Assembly: GCA_026391215.1 (NCBI GenBank)
Contig: JAPLDX010000078.1
Span: forward strand, 1-55,535
Direction of reading: 5' to 3'
From: Bacteroidia bacterium
GTDB lineage: Bacteria > Bacteroidota > Bacteroidia > Bacteroidales > VadinHA17
DNA length: 55,535 nucleotides
The position numbers and the translations under genes were made by a program. How positions within the stretch are numbered: the first letter of the stretch is position 1; every line of letters begins with the position of its first letter. The notes under the pieces were generated by a model, which searched no databases, was not told the DNA's origin, and saw nothing but the letters and a program-made list of their open reading frames with translations. Positions 43,802 to 54,509 of the stretch are shown here, in pieces.

Positions 43802-46403
43802 ATTTCAGCAGCGGGATGAGGATCGGCTTCCCTTTTTCGGCTCTGTAAATGATTCCTGCGTCTCCAGATTCCTGATGAACATAAGGATTCATCTTACCGA
43901 CAAATGTCAGCGCTCTTTCCCTGGCTTCGTCACTGTATTTGATAAATACAGGATAAACAGCAGCTATCAGATCCGGAAGTTCATCCTTGTCGGTAACGAA
44001 GGTTCCTTTTGGCCAGGAAGTACTGCTGCCATCCTGAGATATTACCACTGTCCCTCCCGACGGGATCCAGTTCATCCAGTTCATCTCGTCGCCTGCATTC
44101 TTTTCGCTCCCATTCGTAATAATAGCATCTGAATAGTATTTCTTTAATCCTTCCTTAAATAAAGGCGGGAGCTTTGTAGCGTTTATATAGCTAGAGATCA
44201 GCCTGCAGTTATTGTAATAGGAAATGCTGAAATTAAAATCACTGCTTGCAAGAATGCCGTTATTATTGACCATGTATGACGCAAAAAGATCAGCAAGCGA
44301 TCTGAATTCAATCGTTGCTGTATCGACTGCAGAATTGTTTCTGTAAATATATTCCCTTACTGCTTTTTTATACCCCTGTCTGTCTGAAGGACCCTGATTC
44401 AGATCCGTGGTTGTTGTCTTCAATTCTGACGGTACTTCCTCGAGCCTTTCAATAACCAGAACTGCTCTGGCAACAGGCCTGCGGCCCTCATCGTTCAGTA
44501 CCGGCTCGGTAAAAGCAGAATTGTCTGGTTTTATTTCCTGTGCATCAATTTCAAAAGTACCGGAAGCCAGACCGCTTGCTGATACTGTGACACGTATCTT
44601 CCCGGATTTGCCGGTAGATCTTATCACATTTGAAACAGGTATTTCCGTATACCTTGCACCTTCAGGAGAGCGGAATTTGTTTTTATCTGACTCAAATAGT
44701 GATGGCCCTGTCAACCTGGCCGGTCCTGTTACCTCCCATTTTAATGTATTCGTAGCTCCGTAAACCCGGTTCCCTTTTGAGTCTGTGATTTCTGCATTTA
44801 CAATAGTTACTGAACCCCGGTCTGCATTAATTTTTTTATGAGAACCGTTCAGGACAATCTTTGCAGGTTCTCCGGGCTGAACCTGCTGCCCGGAAACTGG
44901 TTTCATTTCCTTCCCGGCCAAAGGATAATGATTAAGGTCAGAAAGTACCAGGTTATCATATTCATGCCTGACGTAATCACCTGCAGATCCGTCGGTTACC
45001 CGGTATGCAGTAAGTATCCTGGTAGTATCTTCATCCCTGGCATATTTTGAATCGGCAGCATGATTTGTCTCTCTTCCCATACTCCAGAACATGATGGAAG
45101 GATGATTCCTGTCCCGGCGGATCATTTCCTTCACCTGTTGTTCCTGCACCTCAGCAGAAAATGACTGGCTGCCAGTGCTGGGTGATTCCTCAATAACCAC
45201 AAATCCATATTTATCAGCAAGATTATATACTTGTTTGTCATTTGGGTAACCGGCAGTGAGGATGAGGTCACACCTTTTACTTCCATAAATATCCTTGTAA
45301 TCCATTTCAGCAAGCCATTCTGGTATTGCTGCACCAAGCCATGGATATTCCTGCCCGAGCTTACCACCGCTTATTGCCAGCTTCTTGCCATTGACATAGA
45401 GGGCCCCCTCCTGATAATCCCATTTGAGCCATCGGAAACCCAGCGGACTGGTATAGCTGTCAGTCACCTTTGTCCCGTCTGTCACTTCCGAATAAACCTT
45501 ATACATGTACGGATTTTCAGGAGACCACAGATGTGGATTTTTTACCGGCTTTGAGGTCTGTTCAAATTTGTACAATTGTCCCGGGTTGATTGTATATTTT
45601 GATTTTATTACCTGGACAATCTTGTTTGTTGCATCAATTATATATGTATTCAGCATACAGCTTTTTGGCTGTTCATAATCATTCTTCACCCAGGTCTGGA
45701 TCTTAACAACAGCCTGTTTGTCAGATATTACCGGGGTTGTTATAAATGTACCGCCTTCATGTGATGCTGAACCCTGCATTGGTATATAAAGCTTGTCCTT
45801 TATTACAAGATTCACATCGCGGTATACGCCACCATAAACGTTAAAACCGGTTACGTTCATAGGTGGTATTTTATACTGGTCGTCCTTCCGGTTATTAACT
45901 GCAATTGTTACAACATTTTCTTTACCCGGAACAATTAAACCTGTCAGGTCAAAATCAAATGACCCGTATCCGCCTTTATGGTCACCCAGGTACTTGCCGT
46001 TCAGCCATACTTCGCAGTATTTCTGAACCCCTTCAAACTCGATAAATACCTTCTGCCCTTTATATTTTTCATTTACAGTGAAATGCTTACGGTACCATCC
46101 CCATCCTTTCCACCAGTAAGGATCATCGTTTTCCGAAATGTTTTTTATAAAAGGATGTATATCGCCAGTGGTTTCATAAGTCATCCATGTATGGGGTATG
46201 CTTATTACCGGCCAGTTCAGATCATTGTAACCTGCTGCTTCATATCCCATTCCCGGTTCCTCTCCCGGGAAATAATTAAAGGTCCAGTTTGAATTGATGG
46301 TCTTTTCAATCCGCGGGCTTTTCACAAAAACTGTGGATTTCTTCTTTGCACCAAGAAATAATATGCAGGATGCCAGTAAAATAAGAGTTAAGAATTTTTT
46401 CAT
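43788..46403 (-). CDS. GH2-family protein (beta-galactosidase-like) with altered active site
   Basis: 871 residues with signal sequence (FLTLILLASCILFLGAK). The GH2 plan is clear: WYRKHFTV, VFIEFEGVQKYCEVWLNGKYLG jelly roll, NVTGFNVYGGVYRDV, then the barrel. Hallmark residues are changed. GINRHQEYPWLG reads GGKLGQEYPWLG, RTAHYPND reads LTAGYPND, and the acid/base motif GNE reads GRE (SMGRETNH, 441-448). No obvious nucleophile segment follows; instead a bacterial Ig-like region (PAKIVLNGSHKKINADRGSV) and a 200-residue C-terminal domain appear. Probably an inactive or repurposed glycosidase that binds glycan. Confidence 0.85.
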   Translation of the reverse strand: MKKFLTLILLASCILFLGAKKKSTVFVKSPRIEKTINSNWTFNYFPGEEPGMGYEAAGYNDLNWPVISIPHTWMTYETTGDIHPFIKNISENDDPYWWKGWGWYRKHFTVNEKYKGQKVFIEFEGVQKYCEVWLNGKYLGDHKGGYGSFDFDLTGLIVPGKENVVTIAVNNRKDDQYKIPPMNVTGFNVYGGVYRDVNLVIKDKLYIPMQGSASHEGGTFITTPVISDKQAVVKIQTWVKNDYEQPKSCMLNTYIIDATNKIVQVIKSKYTINPGQLYKFEQTSKPVKNPHLWSPENPYMYKVYSEVTDGTKVTDSYTSPLGFRWLKWDYQEGALYVNGKKLAISGGKLGQEYPWLGAAIPEWLAEMDYKDIYGSKRCDLILTAGYPNDKQVYNLADKYGFVVIEESPSTGSQSFSAEVQEQQVKEMIRRDRNHPSIMFWSMGRETNHAADSKYARDEDTTRILTAYRVTDGSAGDYVRHEYDNLVLSDLNHYPLAGKEMKPVSGQQVQPGEPAKIVLNGSHKKINADRGSVTIVNAEITDSKGNRVYGATNTLKWEVTGPARLTGPSLFESDKNKFRSPEGARYTEIPVSNVIRSTGKSGKIRVTVSASGLASGTFEIDAQEIKPDNSAFTEPVLNDEGRRPVARAVLVIERLEEVPSELKTTTTDLNQGPSDRQGYKKAVREYIYRNNSAVDTATIEFRSLADLFASYMVNNNGILASSDFNFSISYYNNCRLISSYINATKLPPLFKEGLKKYYSDAIITNGSEKNAGDEMNWMNWIPSGGTVVISQDGSSTSWPKGTFVTDKDELPDLIAAVYPVFIKYSDEARERALTFVGKMNPYVHQESGDAGIIYRAEKGKPILIPLLKFISQ

Positions 46404-46594
46404 GGCCGGTATTTTACTCCAATAAAATTACAAGAAATCCCCCGTATAAATGCAAATCATTATTGAATAACTTCAGCTTTAATAAGACTTAGGTTGTTTA
46501 TTGTGCTGAAAGTTAATCTTTTGCTTGTTTAAACTTTAATTTTTGAAATTATCCATGGAATAAGTAAATTAACACAAATTAATTTTAATATGCT

Positions 46595-47593
46595 ATGAAT
46601 TCCAAACGCTTTTTAATCATACAAATACTGGTAATTGCGCTTTTCAGCAATGCTTATTGTCAGAAAACGCCAACCGGTGATGCAAAGGATTTCAGGGTAA
46701 AAACATGCCTCCACTCAGTGAGTTATATGGGAGTCTGGCGGGGACAGGCAACCCTTACTGTCGATGAGTTCCTTGTTAAAGCAAAGGAGCTTGGTTTCGA
46801 CGGTGTAATGCTTGCTGCCAAACGTCCGCATATTTCACCGGTAGATTATGATGATGCTGCACGCCAACAGCTCCGTACGAGAATAAAAGAGCTTGGACTT
46901 GAACTTGTATGCCTTGCAGCGTATACAGATTTCACAGCAGGTATTGACAAGGCCGGGATACCTAATATTGAGATCCAGGCGACTTATATCGGGGAGATCG
47001 CACGTCTTGCACACGATCTCGGCACCAGCATGGTAAGGGTATTCACTGGATATGAGCGCCCTGATATGCCTTATGATAAACAATATGCTCTGGTTGTAGA
47101 AGGTCTGAAGATGGCAGGGCAATTTGCTGCAAAATATGGAGTTACCCTTGCTGTCCAGAATCATCACGATATAGCACTGCACCACGAGGCTATGAAATGG
47201 CTGCTCGATGAAGTCAATCTGCCTAATGTCAAAGCTGCCTTCGACTGCTGGTCGCCTACACTTGAAGGATTGACATCAGAAGAGATAAGACAGGCTGTTC
47301 TGACCATGAAGCCATATATCGTACATACAACAACCGCTGACTACAAAGAGCTTCCAAGATTTAGATATGAGATCAACCAGACCAATTATACACAGCTCCA
47401 GTCGCAGATGAGGGCAGTACCCATAGGTGAAGGATTCCTTGATTACAAAACCTTCATCAATGCACTTAAGGAAATTGGCTATCAGGGATATATATCCTAT
47501 GAAATGTGCGAGGTGCTTGAAGGAGGAGGATCGATTGAAAACCTCGATAAATGCGCCAGGAAATTTCTTGAGTATGTCAAACAGTTTAAATAA
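46595..47593 (+). CDS. Exported sugar isomerase/epimerase-like TIM-barrel protein
   Basis: 332 residues with a signal peptide (FLIIQILVIALFSNAYCQ). Barrel strands are KTCLHSVSYMGVW, LGFDGVMLAAKRPHISP, GLELVCLAAYTDF, MVRVFTGYERPDM, GVTLAVQNHHDIALH, VKAAFDCWSPTLEG and YIVHTTTADYKELPRF, ending GYQGYISYEMCEVLEGGG. His, Asp, His and Glu at strand ends would bind a metal. It is the fourth member of this superfamily in the window, with low mutual similarity. The gene stands alone, upstream of the ilv operon. Confidence 0.87.
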   Translation: MNSKRFLIIQILVIALFSNAYCQKTPTGDAKDFRVKTCLHSVSYMGVWRGQATLTVDEFLVKAKELGFDGVMLAAKRPHISPVDYDDAARQQLRTRIKELGLELVCLAAYTDFTAGIDKAGIPNIEIQATYIGEIARLAHDLGTSMVRVFTGYERPDMPYDKQYALVVEGLKMAGQFAAKYGVTLAVQNHHDIALHHEAMKWLLDEVNLPNVKAAFDCWSPTLEGLTSEEIRQAVLTMKPYIVHTTTADYKELPRFRYEINQTNYTQLQSQMRAVPIGEGFLDYKTFINALKEIGYQGYISYEMCEVLEGGGSIENLDKCARKFLEYVKQFK

Positions 47594-47709
47594 CAGCCTG
47601 CCGTCTGCCGCTCCTGATATTATAGCTTCAGTGGTAAAAGTCGAAGTAAAAGGAAAAGTGGACGGAAAAGAGTCTGGAAATAAAATATAAATAAAAAATG
47701 CACATTTTC

Positions 47710-47739
47710 TTTGAAATATTAAAAATATGCATACATTTG
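47710..47739 (+). promoter_or_regulatory. Promoter of the ilv-leu operon
   Basis: TTTG (47710-47713) and TACATTTG (47732-47739) are separated by 18 nt, fitting the Bacteroidota -33 TTTG / -7 TAnnTTTG consensus. The leader-peptide ATG follows 22 nt after the -7 box. Confidence 0.75.
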
Positions 47740-47761
47740 TCCCTCAATTTGTAATTTAACT

Positions 47762-47821
47762 ATGAGAAAATCTTTAATACTTATTATTGCCCTCATCCTT
47801 ATTATTGTGCCCTGCACATGA
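47762..47821 (+). CDS. Branched-chain amino acid leader peptide
   Basis: A 19-codon frame encodes [19 protein letters not shown] and stops at TGA. It contains six Ile, four Leu and one Val, so 11 of 19 residues are end products of the operon downstream. It sits between a good promoter and a terminator hairpin. This is the arrangement of ribosome-mediated attenuation known for ilv and leu operons of other phyla. Ribosome stalling at Ile/Leu codons when charged tRNA is scarce would favour read-through. Confidence 0.85.
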   Translation: MRKSLILIIALILIIVPCT

Positions 47822-47822
47822 T

Positions 47823-47887
47823 CCGGGAATAATATGTATTACTATAACTATACAAGCTTTCCGGGGAACCCGGGAAGCTTTTTTTTT
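47823..47887 (+). terminator. Attenuator: terminator with competing antiterminator
   Basis: The terminator stem pairs AAGCTTTCCGGG (from 47854) with CCCGGGAAGCTT (to 47880) and is followed by a T-run to 47887. The segment CCGGGAA (47823-47829), just after the leader stop codon, can pair with TTTCCGG (47858-47864) of the terminator's left arm, with one G-U, preventing the terminator. Pairing was worked out by eye; energies were not computed. Confidence 0.82.
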
Positions 47888-47906
47888 AAAAGGGGAAATA
47901 TTAAAT

Positions 47907-49733
47907 ATGAAAAACCAGCTTAGGAGCCTGAAGACGATCAGCGGCAGGTATATGGCAGGAGCCAGGAGCCTCTGGCGTGCCAATGGCATGAAGGAAAAGC
48001 AGTTCGGCAAACCGGTAATTGCAGTGGTAAACTCATTTTCCCAGTTTGTTCCCGGTCATGTTCATCTTCATAATATCGGTCAGATAGTTAAGAAAGAAAT
48101 TGAGGAGCTCGGTTGCTTTGCAGCTGAATTCAACACCATTGCTATTGATGACGGTATTGCAATGGGACACCTGGGGATGCTCTATTCTCTGCCATCACGG
48201 GAGCTGATTGCCGACAGCGTTGAATACGTCTGCAATGCACATTGCGCCGATGCAATGATCTGCATCAGTAATTGCGACAAGATCACCCCGGGGATGCTTA
48301 TGGCTGCAATGAGACTTAATATTCCTTCAGTTTTTGTGTCTGGGGGCCCGATGGAAGCAGGCATTCATGGGAAAAGGCAGCTTGACCTTGTGGATGTCAT
48401 GGTGGATGGGGCCGATAATAATATAAGCGATGCCGAACTGAATGATATCGAGAGATCAGCCTGCCCTACATGCGGCTCCTGCTCGGGCATGTTCACGGCA
48501 AACTCAATGAACTGTCTGAATGAAGCTCTTGGCTTTGCCCTCCCTGGCAACGGGACTCTCATTGCAACACATGCCGGCCGGATAGCTCTTTTCAGAAAAG
48601 CCGCAAAGCTGATAGTTGAACTGGCAAATAAATATTATTATAATGGCGATGATAGCGTCCTCCCAAGATCAATAGCAACAAGAAAAGCATTTCTAAATTC
48701 CATGTCGCTCGACATTGCAATGGGAGGTTCCTCAAATACGGTTCTTCACCTTCTTGCTCTTGCCCATGAAGCAAAGGTTGACTTTTCGATAAGGGATGTA
48801 GATACACTTTCACGTAAGGTTCCCAATTTATGCAAAGTGGCGCCCAGCTCACATTACCACGTCCAGGATGTCCACCGTGCAGGAGGGATCATGGCAATAC
48901 TGGGAGAACTTGAACGCAGCAGGCTGATAGACACATCGGTAAAACGTGTTGATTACCAGTCACTTCACCAGGCTATAGGATGCTGGGATATTACGGGAGG
49001 CAAAGCTATTCCTGAGGCTTATTCTCTTTTTAAGTGCGCTCCTTCGATGATGAAAACAATAGAAATGGGCACCCATAATACAATGTATGAGAACCTTGAT
49101 ACAGACAGGAATAACGGGTGCATAAGGGATATAAAGCATCCTTACAGCACTGATGGCGGGCTTGCTGTGCTCTATGGGAATATTGCACCCGACGGCTCAA
49201 TTGTAAAGAGCGCCGGAGTTGACAAAGAATTATTACAGTTTTCCGGTCCGTCTGTGGTATTTGAATCCCAGGAAGATGCGGCGGAAGGAATTATCGATGG
49301 GAAAGTCAGGGAAGGCGACATAGTTGTTATTAGATACGAAGGACCAAAAGGAGGTCCGGGTATGCAGGAGATGCTCTACCCTACCTCCTATCTGAAATCA
49401 AAAGGTCTTGGCAAAAAATGCGCACTCGTCACAGACGGAAGGTTCTCAGGAGGAACATCAGGATTGTCAGTCGGGCATATATCACCTGAGGCGGCAGCAG
49501 GAGGCGCACTCGCACTTGTCAGAACAGGCGATATAATAGAAATTAATATTCCGGAAAGAAAAATAAATGTCAAACTATCTGATAATGAACTAAATATCAG
49601 ACGTGATAAAGAAATAGCAAAAGGTGATTCAGCATTCCATCCATTAAACAGGAAACGTGAAATTCCGATTTCACTCAAAGCCTATGCACGATTTGTCAGT
49701 TCTGCAGATAAAGGAGCAGTGAGAATTTTATAA
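47907..49733 (+). CDS. ilvD: Dihydroxy-acid dehydratase
   Basis: 608 residues from ATG 47907. This start is preceded by an AAAAGGGG ribosome site (47888-47895) abutting the attenuator; an in-frame upstream ATG at 47787 lies inside the leader peptide and is rejected. The enzyme makes the 2-oxo acids of Val and Ile synthesis. Motifs are [21 protein letters not shown], the cluster/metal region [33 protein letters not shown], and C-terminal [20 protein letters not shown]. Length matches E. coli IlvD (616). First structural gene of the operon. Confidence 0.97.
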   Translation: MKNQLRSLKTISGRYMAGARSLWRANGMKEKQFGKPVIAVVNSFSQFVPGHVHLHNIGQIVKKEIEELGCFAAEFNTIAIDDGIAMGHLGMLYSLPSRELIADSVEYVCNAHCADAMICISNCDKITPGMLMAAMRLNIPSVFVSGGPMEAGIHGKRQLDLVDVMVDGADNNISDAELNDIERSACPTCGSCSGMFTANSMNCLNEALGFALPGNGTLIATHAGRIALFRKAAKLIVELANKYYYNGDDSVLPRSIATRKAFLNSMSLDIAMGGSSNTVLHLLALAHEAKVDFSIRDVDTLSRKVPNLCKVAPSSHYHVQDVHRAGGIMAILGELERSRLIDTSVKRVDYQSLHQAIGCWDITGGKAIPEAYSLFKCAPSMMKTIEMGTHNTMYENLDTDRNNGCIRDIKHPYSTDGGLAVLYGNIAPDGSIVKSAGVDKELLQFSGPSVVFESQEDAAEGIIDGKVREGDIVVIRYEGPKGGPGMQEMLYPTSYLKSKGLGKKCALVTDGRFSGGTSGLSVGHISPEAAAGGALALVRTGDIIEINIPERKINVKLSDNELNIRRDKEIAKGDSAFHPLNRKREIPISLKAYARFVSSADKGAVRIL

Positions 49734-49742
49734 AAATAAGGT

Positions 49743-51488
49743 ATGAAGAAAGAGAAAACTGTTGAAGAAGACAGACCTCAGTCCAATGGACAGGAACAGA
49801 TTACGGGTGCGGAAGCTCTGCTAAGATGCCTTGTCGAAGAAGGTGTCGATACAATTTTCGGATATCCCGGCGGTGCAATAATGCCTGTTTATGACAAGCT
49901 GCTTGACTATGAGGATAAGCTGAGACATATTCTGACTCGTCATGAACAGGGAGCAGCTCACGCAGCACAGGCTTATGCTATGGTAACTGGCAAGCCGGGA
50001 GTCTGCTTCGCGACATCAGGTCCCGGGGCGACAAACCTGATAACAGGAATTGCCAACGCCTATCTTGATTCGGTCCCCGTAATATTCATAACTGCCCAGG
50101 TAGTATCTTCCCTCATAGGCTCAGATGCCTTCCAGGAAACTGATATCCTGGGTGTATCAATGCCAGTCACAAAATGGAACTGCCAGGCCAAAAAATCAGA
50201 AGATATTCCTGCAATGGTGGCCAAGGCCTTTTATCTGGCAACAACGGGCAGACCGGGACCCGTACTGATAGATATTACAAAGGATGCACAGATGGAAAAC
50301 CTGTCATTCAAATATAAGAAATGCGATTACCTGAGAAGCTATAATCCGCATATCCCATTGCATACCAGGGCAATAGAATCGGCTGCAATAATGATAAATC
50401 ATGCAGAAAAACCCCTTATCCTTGCCGGACACGGAGTCTTGATTTCAGGTGCCGTGAATGAGCTGAAAAAATTTGCTGAGAAAACAGGGATACCTGTAGC
50501 TGTAACTCTGCTGGGTCTTTCATCATTCCCGTCAGGACACAGGCTATTTACAGGTTTTCTTGGAATGCATGGCAACTATGGCCCGAATCTGCTTACCAAC
50601 GAAGCTGATCTTATAATCGCCATCGGGATGCGTTTTGATGACCGTGTCACCGGAAATCTTAAGAAATATGCAAAACAAGCAAGGATTATACACATCGAGA
50701 TCGATGAAGCCGAGATCAATAAGAATGTACAGGTCGATCTTGAAATACATAATGATGCAAAAGAAGTGCTTCAGGCTATGATCCCTCTGGTGAAACAAAG
50801 ATCTTATGATTCATGGATAAGGGAATTCAGGATCTGCGATAAAACAGAATATGAGAAAGTCATCCGGTCCGAAACAAAGCCTGAAAAGGGCAGCATCAGG
50901 ATGGGCGAGGTTATAATGAATGTATCCGAGCTTACTAAAGGGGAAGCAATAATCGTTACCGATGTTGGACAAAACCAGATGTCAGCCGCCAGGTATTATA
51001 AATTCAGGGAGCCGTACAGCCTGGTTACATCCGGAGGAATGGGAACAATGGGTTTTGGACTTCCTGCTTCAATTGGAGCAAAAATCGGAAAGCCAGAAAA
51101 GCAGGTCATTGCATTTATCGGGGACGGAGGATTCCAGATGACAATCCAGGAGCTCGGCACAATCCTTCATTATAAAATACCTGTCAAAATAGTAATCCTG
51201 AATAACGGATTCCTGGGAATGGTCAGGCAATGGCAGGATATGTTCTACAAAAAGAGATATGCATCAACAGAGCTTGTCAATCCCGATTTCGTCAAGGTTG
51301 CAGAAGGATTCGGTATCCCGGGCAAAAAGGTTCTGAAAAGGGAAGAACTCAGGAGATCCCTTGTAACAATGCTTGCTGCAAAAGGCCCTTATATTCTTGA
51401 TATCCACGTTGACAGAGAAGGCAATGTCCTCCCGATGGTGGAACCGGGCGCATCAGTATCAGAAGTAACATTAAACTATAAATCATGA
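49743..51488 (+). CDS. ilvB: Acetolactate synthase, large catalytic subunit
   Basis: 581 residues. Thiamine-diphosphate enzyme condensing pyruvate with pyruvate or 2-oxobutyrate. Visible are the N-terminal PYR domain (FGYPGGAIMPVYD, catalytic Glu in RHEQGAAHAAQAYA), a central FAD-binding domain (IAIGMRFDDRVTGN) and the PP domain with the ThDP motif GDGGFQMTIQEL to LNNGFLGMVRQWQ. The last motif is typical of biosynthetic (anabolic) AHAS. Ten bases after ilvD. Confidence 0.96.
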   Translation: MKKEKTVEEDRPQSNGQEQITGAEALLRCLVEEGVDTIFGYPGGAIMPVYDKLLDYEDKLRHILTRHEQGAAHAAQAYAMVTGKPGVCFATSGPGATNLITGIANAYLDSVPVIFITAQVVSSLIGSDAFQETDILGVSMPVTKWNCQAKKSEDIPAMVAKAFYLATTGRPGPVLIDITKDAQMENLSFKYKKCDYLRSYNPHIPLHTRAIESAAIMINHAEKPLILAGHGVLISGAVNELKKFAEKTGIPVAVTLLGLSSFPSGHRLFTGFLGMHGNYGPNLLTNEADLIIAIGMRFDDRVTGNLKKYAKQARIIHIEIDEAEINKNVQVDLEIHNDAKEVLQAMIPLVKQRSYDSWIREFRICDKTEYEKVIRSETKPEKGSIRMGEVIMNVSELTKGEAIIVTDVGQNQMSAARYYKFREPYSLVTSGGMGTMGFGLPASIGAKIGKPEKQVIAFIGDGGFQMTIQELGTILHYKIPVKIVILNNGFLGMVRQWQDMFYKKRYASTELVNPDFVKVAEGFGIPGKKVLKREELRRSLVTMLAAKGPYILDIHVDREGNVLPMVEPGASVSEVTLNYKS

Positions 51489-51491
51489 GAT

Positions 51492-51977
51492 ATGGGGAAA
51501 CAGGAATTTACAATTTCAATCTTTAGTGAAAACCACATCGGACTCCTTAACCAGGTGACGATAATCCTTACCCGGAGGCAGATTAACATCGAAAGCATAA
51601 CTGCTTCTGAATCTGCGGTTAAAGGAGTTCATCTGCTTACAATGGTGGTCAAGACAACTCCGGATATGATAAGAAAAGTCGCAAAACAATTCGAAAAGCT
51701 TGTCGATGTCCTTAAGGTATTTGTGCACACTTCAGATGAGATCATATACCAGGAGATTGCACTGTACAAGGTTACGACAAAAGGTCTGATGTCAGGAAAT
51801 ATCATAGACCATGTCGTCAGAACATTCCACGCACGGATACTCGAGGTCTCTCCTGAATATATGGTTATAGAAAAGACCGGTCATAAGGCAGAAATAGCTG
51901 ACCTGCTTGATCAGCTGGAACCATATGGCGTTCTCCAGTTCGTCCGGTCCGGAAGAGTATCGATTTTGGCGGAGTAG
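51492..51977 (+). CDS. ilvN: Acetolactate synthase, small regulatory subunit
   Basis: 161 residues. An N-terminal ACT domain (FTISIFSENHIGLLNQVTIIL, RRQINIESITASES) is followed by the C-terminal AHAS small-subunit domain (LEVSPEYMVIEKTGHKAEIADLLDQLEPYGVLQFVRSGRVSI, split at GHKAEI). It confers valine feedback control and activates the large subunit. Three bases separate it from ilvB. Its TAG shares a base with the GTG start of ilvC. Length matches the IlvH type. Confidence 0.95.
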   Translation: MGKQEFTISIFSENHIGLLNQVTIILTRRQINIESITASESAVKGVHLLTMVVKTTPDMIRKVAKQFEKLVDVLKVFVHTSDEIIYQEIALYKVTTKGLMSGNIIDHVVRTFHARILEVSPEYMVIEKTGHKAEIADLLDQLEPYGVLQFVRSGRVSILAE

Positions 51978-53014
51978 TGGAAAATATTGTCACAAGAGAA
52001 GAATTTCCGCTTTCCAAAGCACGTGAAGTCCTTAAAAACGAAGTAGTTGCAGTTATAGGGTATGGCGTTCAGGGTCCGGCCCAGGCAATGAATATGAAAG
52101 ATAACGGCATTAATGTCATTGTCGGACAGGCTCCTGAATTTAAAGCCGACTGGGATAAAGCTCTTAAAGATGGTTTTATTCCCGGAACTTCTCTTTTTCC
52201 TGTTGAAGAAGCAGCAAAAAAAGGAACAATAATCCAGTATCTTGTTTCGGATGCCGCACAGCGTATTCTATGGCCCGCATTAAAACCATGCTTGCAGAAA
52301 GGTAATGCACTCTATTTCTCACACGGCTTTTCTATTACCTACAAAGAACATACAGGAGTCATCCCTCCTGCTGATATTGATGTAATACTCTGTGCCCCAA
52401 AAGGTTCAGGCACCAGTGTAAGACGCAATTTTCTTGCAGGGGCAGGGATCAACTCTAGCTATTCGGTATTCCAGGATTTCACGGGTCATGCCGAAGAGCG
52501 CACCATTGCTCTCGGCATTGCCATTGGTTCAGGTTACCTTTTCCCGACAACCTTTGAGATGGAGGTTTACAGTGATCTTACCGGTGAACGGGGTGTTCTG
52601 ATGGGTGCACTCGCCGGAATAATGGATGCACAATACCAGGTATTGCGTGAAAACGGTCACACTCCTTCCGAAGCATTCAATGAAACTGTTGAGGAGCTTA
52701 CCCAGAGCCTTATTCGTCTCGTTGATGAAAAAGGTATGGACTGGATGTACGCAAACTGCAGTGCCACGGCTCAAAGAGGAGCTCTTGACTGGAGGCCTCA
52801 ATTCAGGGACGCGGTTCTCCCGGTATTCAAAAAGCTTTATAAAAGGGTGAAATCAGGAGAAGAGTGTAAGAGAGTTCTTAAATCTACAGGTGCGCCAAAC
52901 TACAAGGAAATGCTCGATGCAGAGCTTAAAGAACTCGGTAATTCGGAATTGTGGAGGGCAGGTGCAGCAGTAAGAAATCTCAGACCGGAAAAAATAATTA
53001 AAAACAATCAGTAA
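51977..53014 (+). CDS. ilvC: Ketol-acid reductoisomerase
   Basis: 345 residues from GTG 51977, overlapping the last base of the preceding stop; no downstream ATG precedes the nucleotide-binding motif closely enough to be better. NADPH-binding [12 protein letters not shown], then [23 protein letters not shown], and the C-terminal knotted domain with [19 protein letters not shown] and [15 protein letters not shown], which hold the Mg-binding Asp/Glu. This is the short class I form common in Bacteroidota. Produces dihydroxy acids for IlvD. Confidence 0.96.
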   Translation: MENIVTREEFPLSKAREVLKNEVVAVIGYGVQGPAQAMNMKDNGINVIVGQAPEFKADWDKALKDGFIPGTSLFPVEEAAKKGTIIQYLVSDAAQRILWPALKPCLQKGNALYFSHGFSITYKEHTGVIPPADIDVILCAPKGSGTSVRRNFLAGAGINSSYSVFQDFTGHAEERTIALGIAIGSGYLFPTTFEMEVYSDLTGERGVLMGALAGIMDAQYQVLRENGHTPSEAFNETVEELTQSLIRLVDEKGMDWMYANCSATAQRGALDWRPQFRDAVLPVFKKLYKRVKSGEECKRVLKSTGAPNYKEMLDAELKELGNSELWRAGAAVRNLRPEKIIKNNQ

Positions 53015-53015
53015 A

Positions 53016-54509
53016 ATGGACGATAAGATTATAATTTTCGATACAACCCTGAGGGACGGCGAACAGGTGCCGGGATGCCAGCTGAATACAATTGAAAAGA
53101 TACAGGTGGCTAAGGCTCTCGAAGCTCTTGGAGTTGATGTGATTGAAGCAGGCTTCCCTATTTCAAGTCCCGGTGATTTTAAATCGGTGGTTGAAATATC
53201 CAAAGCAGTCACAGATCCAGTTATCTGTGCACTGACAAGGGCAGTCAAAAAGGATATTGAGGTAGCTGCCGAAGCTCTTCACTATGCAAAAAGAGGCAGG
53301 ATACATACTGGCATTGGCACTTCTCCTTTTCACATTAAATATAAGATAAGAACAACCCCCGAGGAGATATTGAAAAGAGCCGTCGATGCTGTAAAATACG
53401 CAAAGAAATTTGTTCAGGACGTCGAGTTTTATGCAGAAGATGCAGGACGGAGTGACAACAAATATCTTGCAAAGGTAATTGAAGCTGTAATAAAAGCCGG
53501 CGCAACAGTTGTTAATATACCTGATACGACAGGTTACTGTATGCCTGAGGAATACGGAGCCAAAATCAGGTACCTGAAGGAACATGTTCCTAATATTGAC
53601 AAGGTAGTCATTTCCACACATTGCCATAATGACCTTGGAATGGCAACTGCCAATACAATGATGGGGGTCATAAATGGTGCCAGGCAGGCAGAGGTTACTA
53701 TAAACGGCATAGGAGAAAGAGCTGGCAATACCTCCCTTGAAGAGGTTGCAATGATCATAAAAAGCCATCATGATCTTAAGCTGACAACAGGTATTAATTC
53801 CAGGCTGATATTCAGCACAAGCCGCCTTGTATCAACTCTGATGAGCATGCCCGTACAGGCAAATAAGGCCATCGTCGGACGAAATGCCTTCGCTCATTCA
53901 TCAGGCATCCACCAGGATGGAGTGCTGAAGAACAGGGAGAACTACGAAATAATTGATCCTGTTGAAGTAGGTATCCGTGAATCTTCTATTATCCTGACTG
54001 CACGCAGCGGAAGGGCAGCGCTTAATCACCGCCTGGAACTGCTGGGATTTAAATTCGGCAAGGAGGAGCTCGATGAAATCTATCATCGCTTCCTCTTGCT
54101 GGCGGATAAAAAGAAGGAAATAAATGATGAAGACATCAGGATACTTACAGGCGAGGTCACCCAGGGCGAGAAGGCTCTGAAGCTTGAGCTGCTGCAGGTC
54201 ACATGCGGTAAATCGGCAATTCCTGTAGCCACTGTCGGACTCCGGGTTAATGGTGAAGTGCACTCATCAACTGCATCCGGCAACGGACCCATTGATGCAG
54301 CATTTACTGCAGTTAAGCACCTCATCAGCAAGACAGTACATCTTGAAGAATTCCTGATACAGGCTATCACCAGGGGAAGCGATGACCTGGGAAAAGTCCA
54401 TGTGCAGTTGGAACATCAGGGACAGATCTATTATGGATTTGGTACAAGCACCGATATAATAACCGCCTCAGTGGAGGCTTTTATTGATGCTATTTCAAAG
54501 ATAAAATAA
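53016..54509 (+). CDS. leuA: 2-isopropylmalate synthase
   Basis: 497 residues, one base after ilvC. HMGL-like TIM barrel with [63 protein letters not shown] (metal His pair) and [16 protein letters not shown] flexible region has [16 protein letters not shown]-terminal regulatory domain (residues about 375-497, including [27 protein letters not shown]) is the leucine-feedback LeuA dimer domain. Citramalate synthase is a less likely alternative; the adjacent leuC supports LeuA. Confidence 0.94.
   Translation: MDDKIIIFDTTLRDGEQVPGCQLNTIEKIQVAKALEALGVDVIEAGFPISSPGDFKSVVEISKAVTDPVICALTRAVKKDIEVAAEALHYAKRGRIHTGIGTSPFHIKYKIRTTPEEILKRAVDAVKYAKKFVQDVEFYAEDAGRSDNKYLAKVIEAVIKAGATVVNIPDTTGYCMPEEYGAKIRYLKEHVPNIDKVVISTHCHNDLGMATANTMMGVINGARQAEVTINGIGERAGNTSLEEVAMIIKSHHDLKLTTGINSRLIFSTSRLVSTLMSMPVQANKAIVGRNAFAHSSGIHQDGVLKNRENYEIIDPVEVGIRESSIILTARSGRAALNHRLELLGFKFGKEELDEIYHRFLLLADKKKEINDEDIRILTGEVTQGEKALKLELLQVTCGKSAIPVATVGLRVNGEVHSSTASGNGPIDAAFTAVKHLISKTVHLEEFLIQAITRGSDDLGKVHVQLEHQGQIYYGFGTSTDIITASVEAFIDAISKIK

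Noticed and set aside
32533..46403. Polysaccharide utilisation locus in the strict sense
   Set aside because: Many carbohydrate enzymes are present but no SusC/SusD pair, ECF sigma/anti-sigma pair or hybrid two-component sensor was found.
47787..47906. 40-residue N-terminal extension of IlvD from an upstream ATG
   Set aside because: The extension overlaps the leader peptide and the attenuator hairpin and is not seen in IlvD; ATG 47907 has a good ribosome site.
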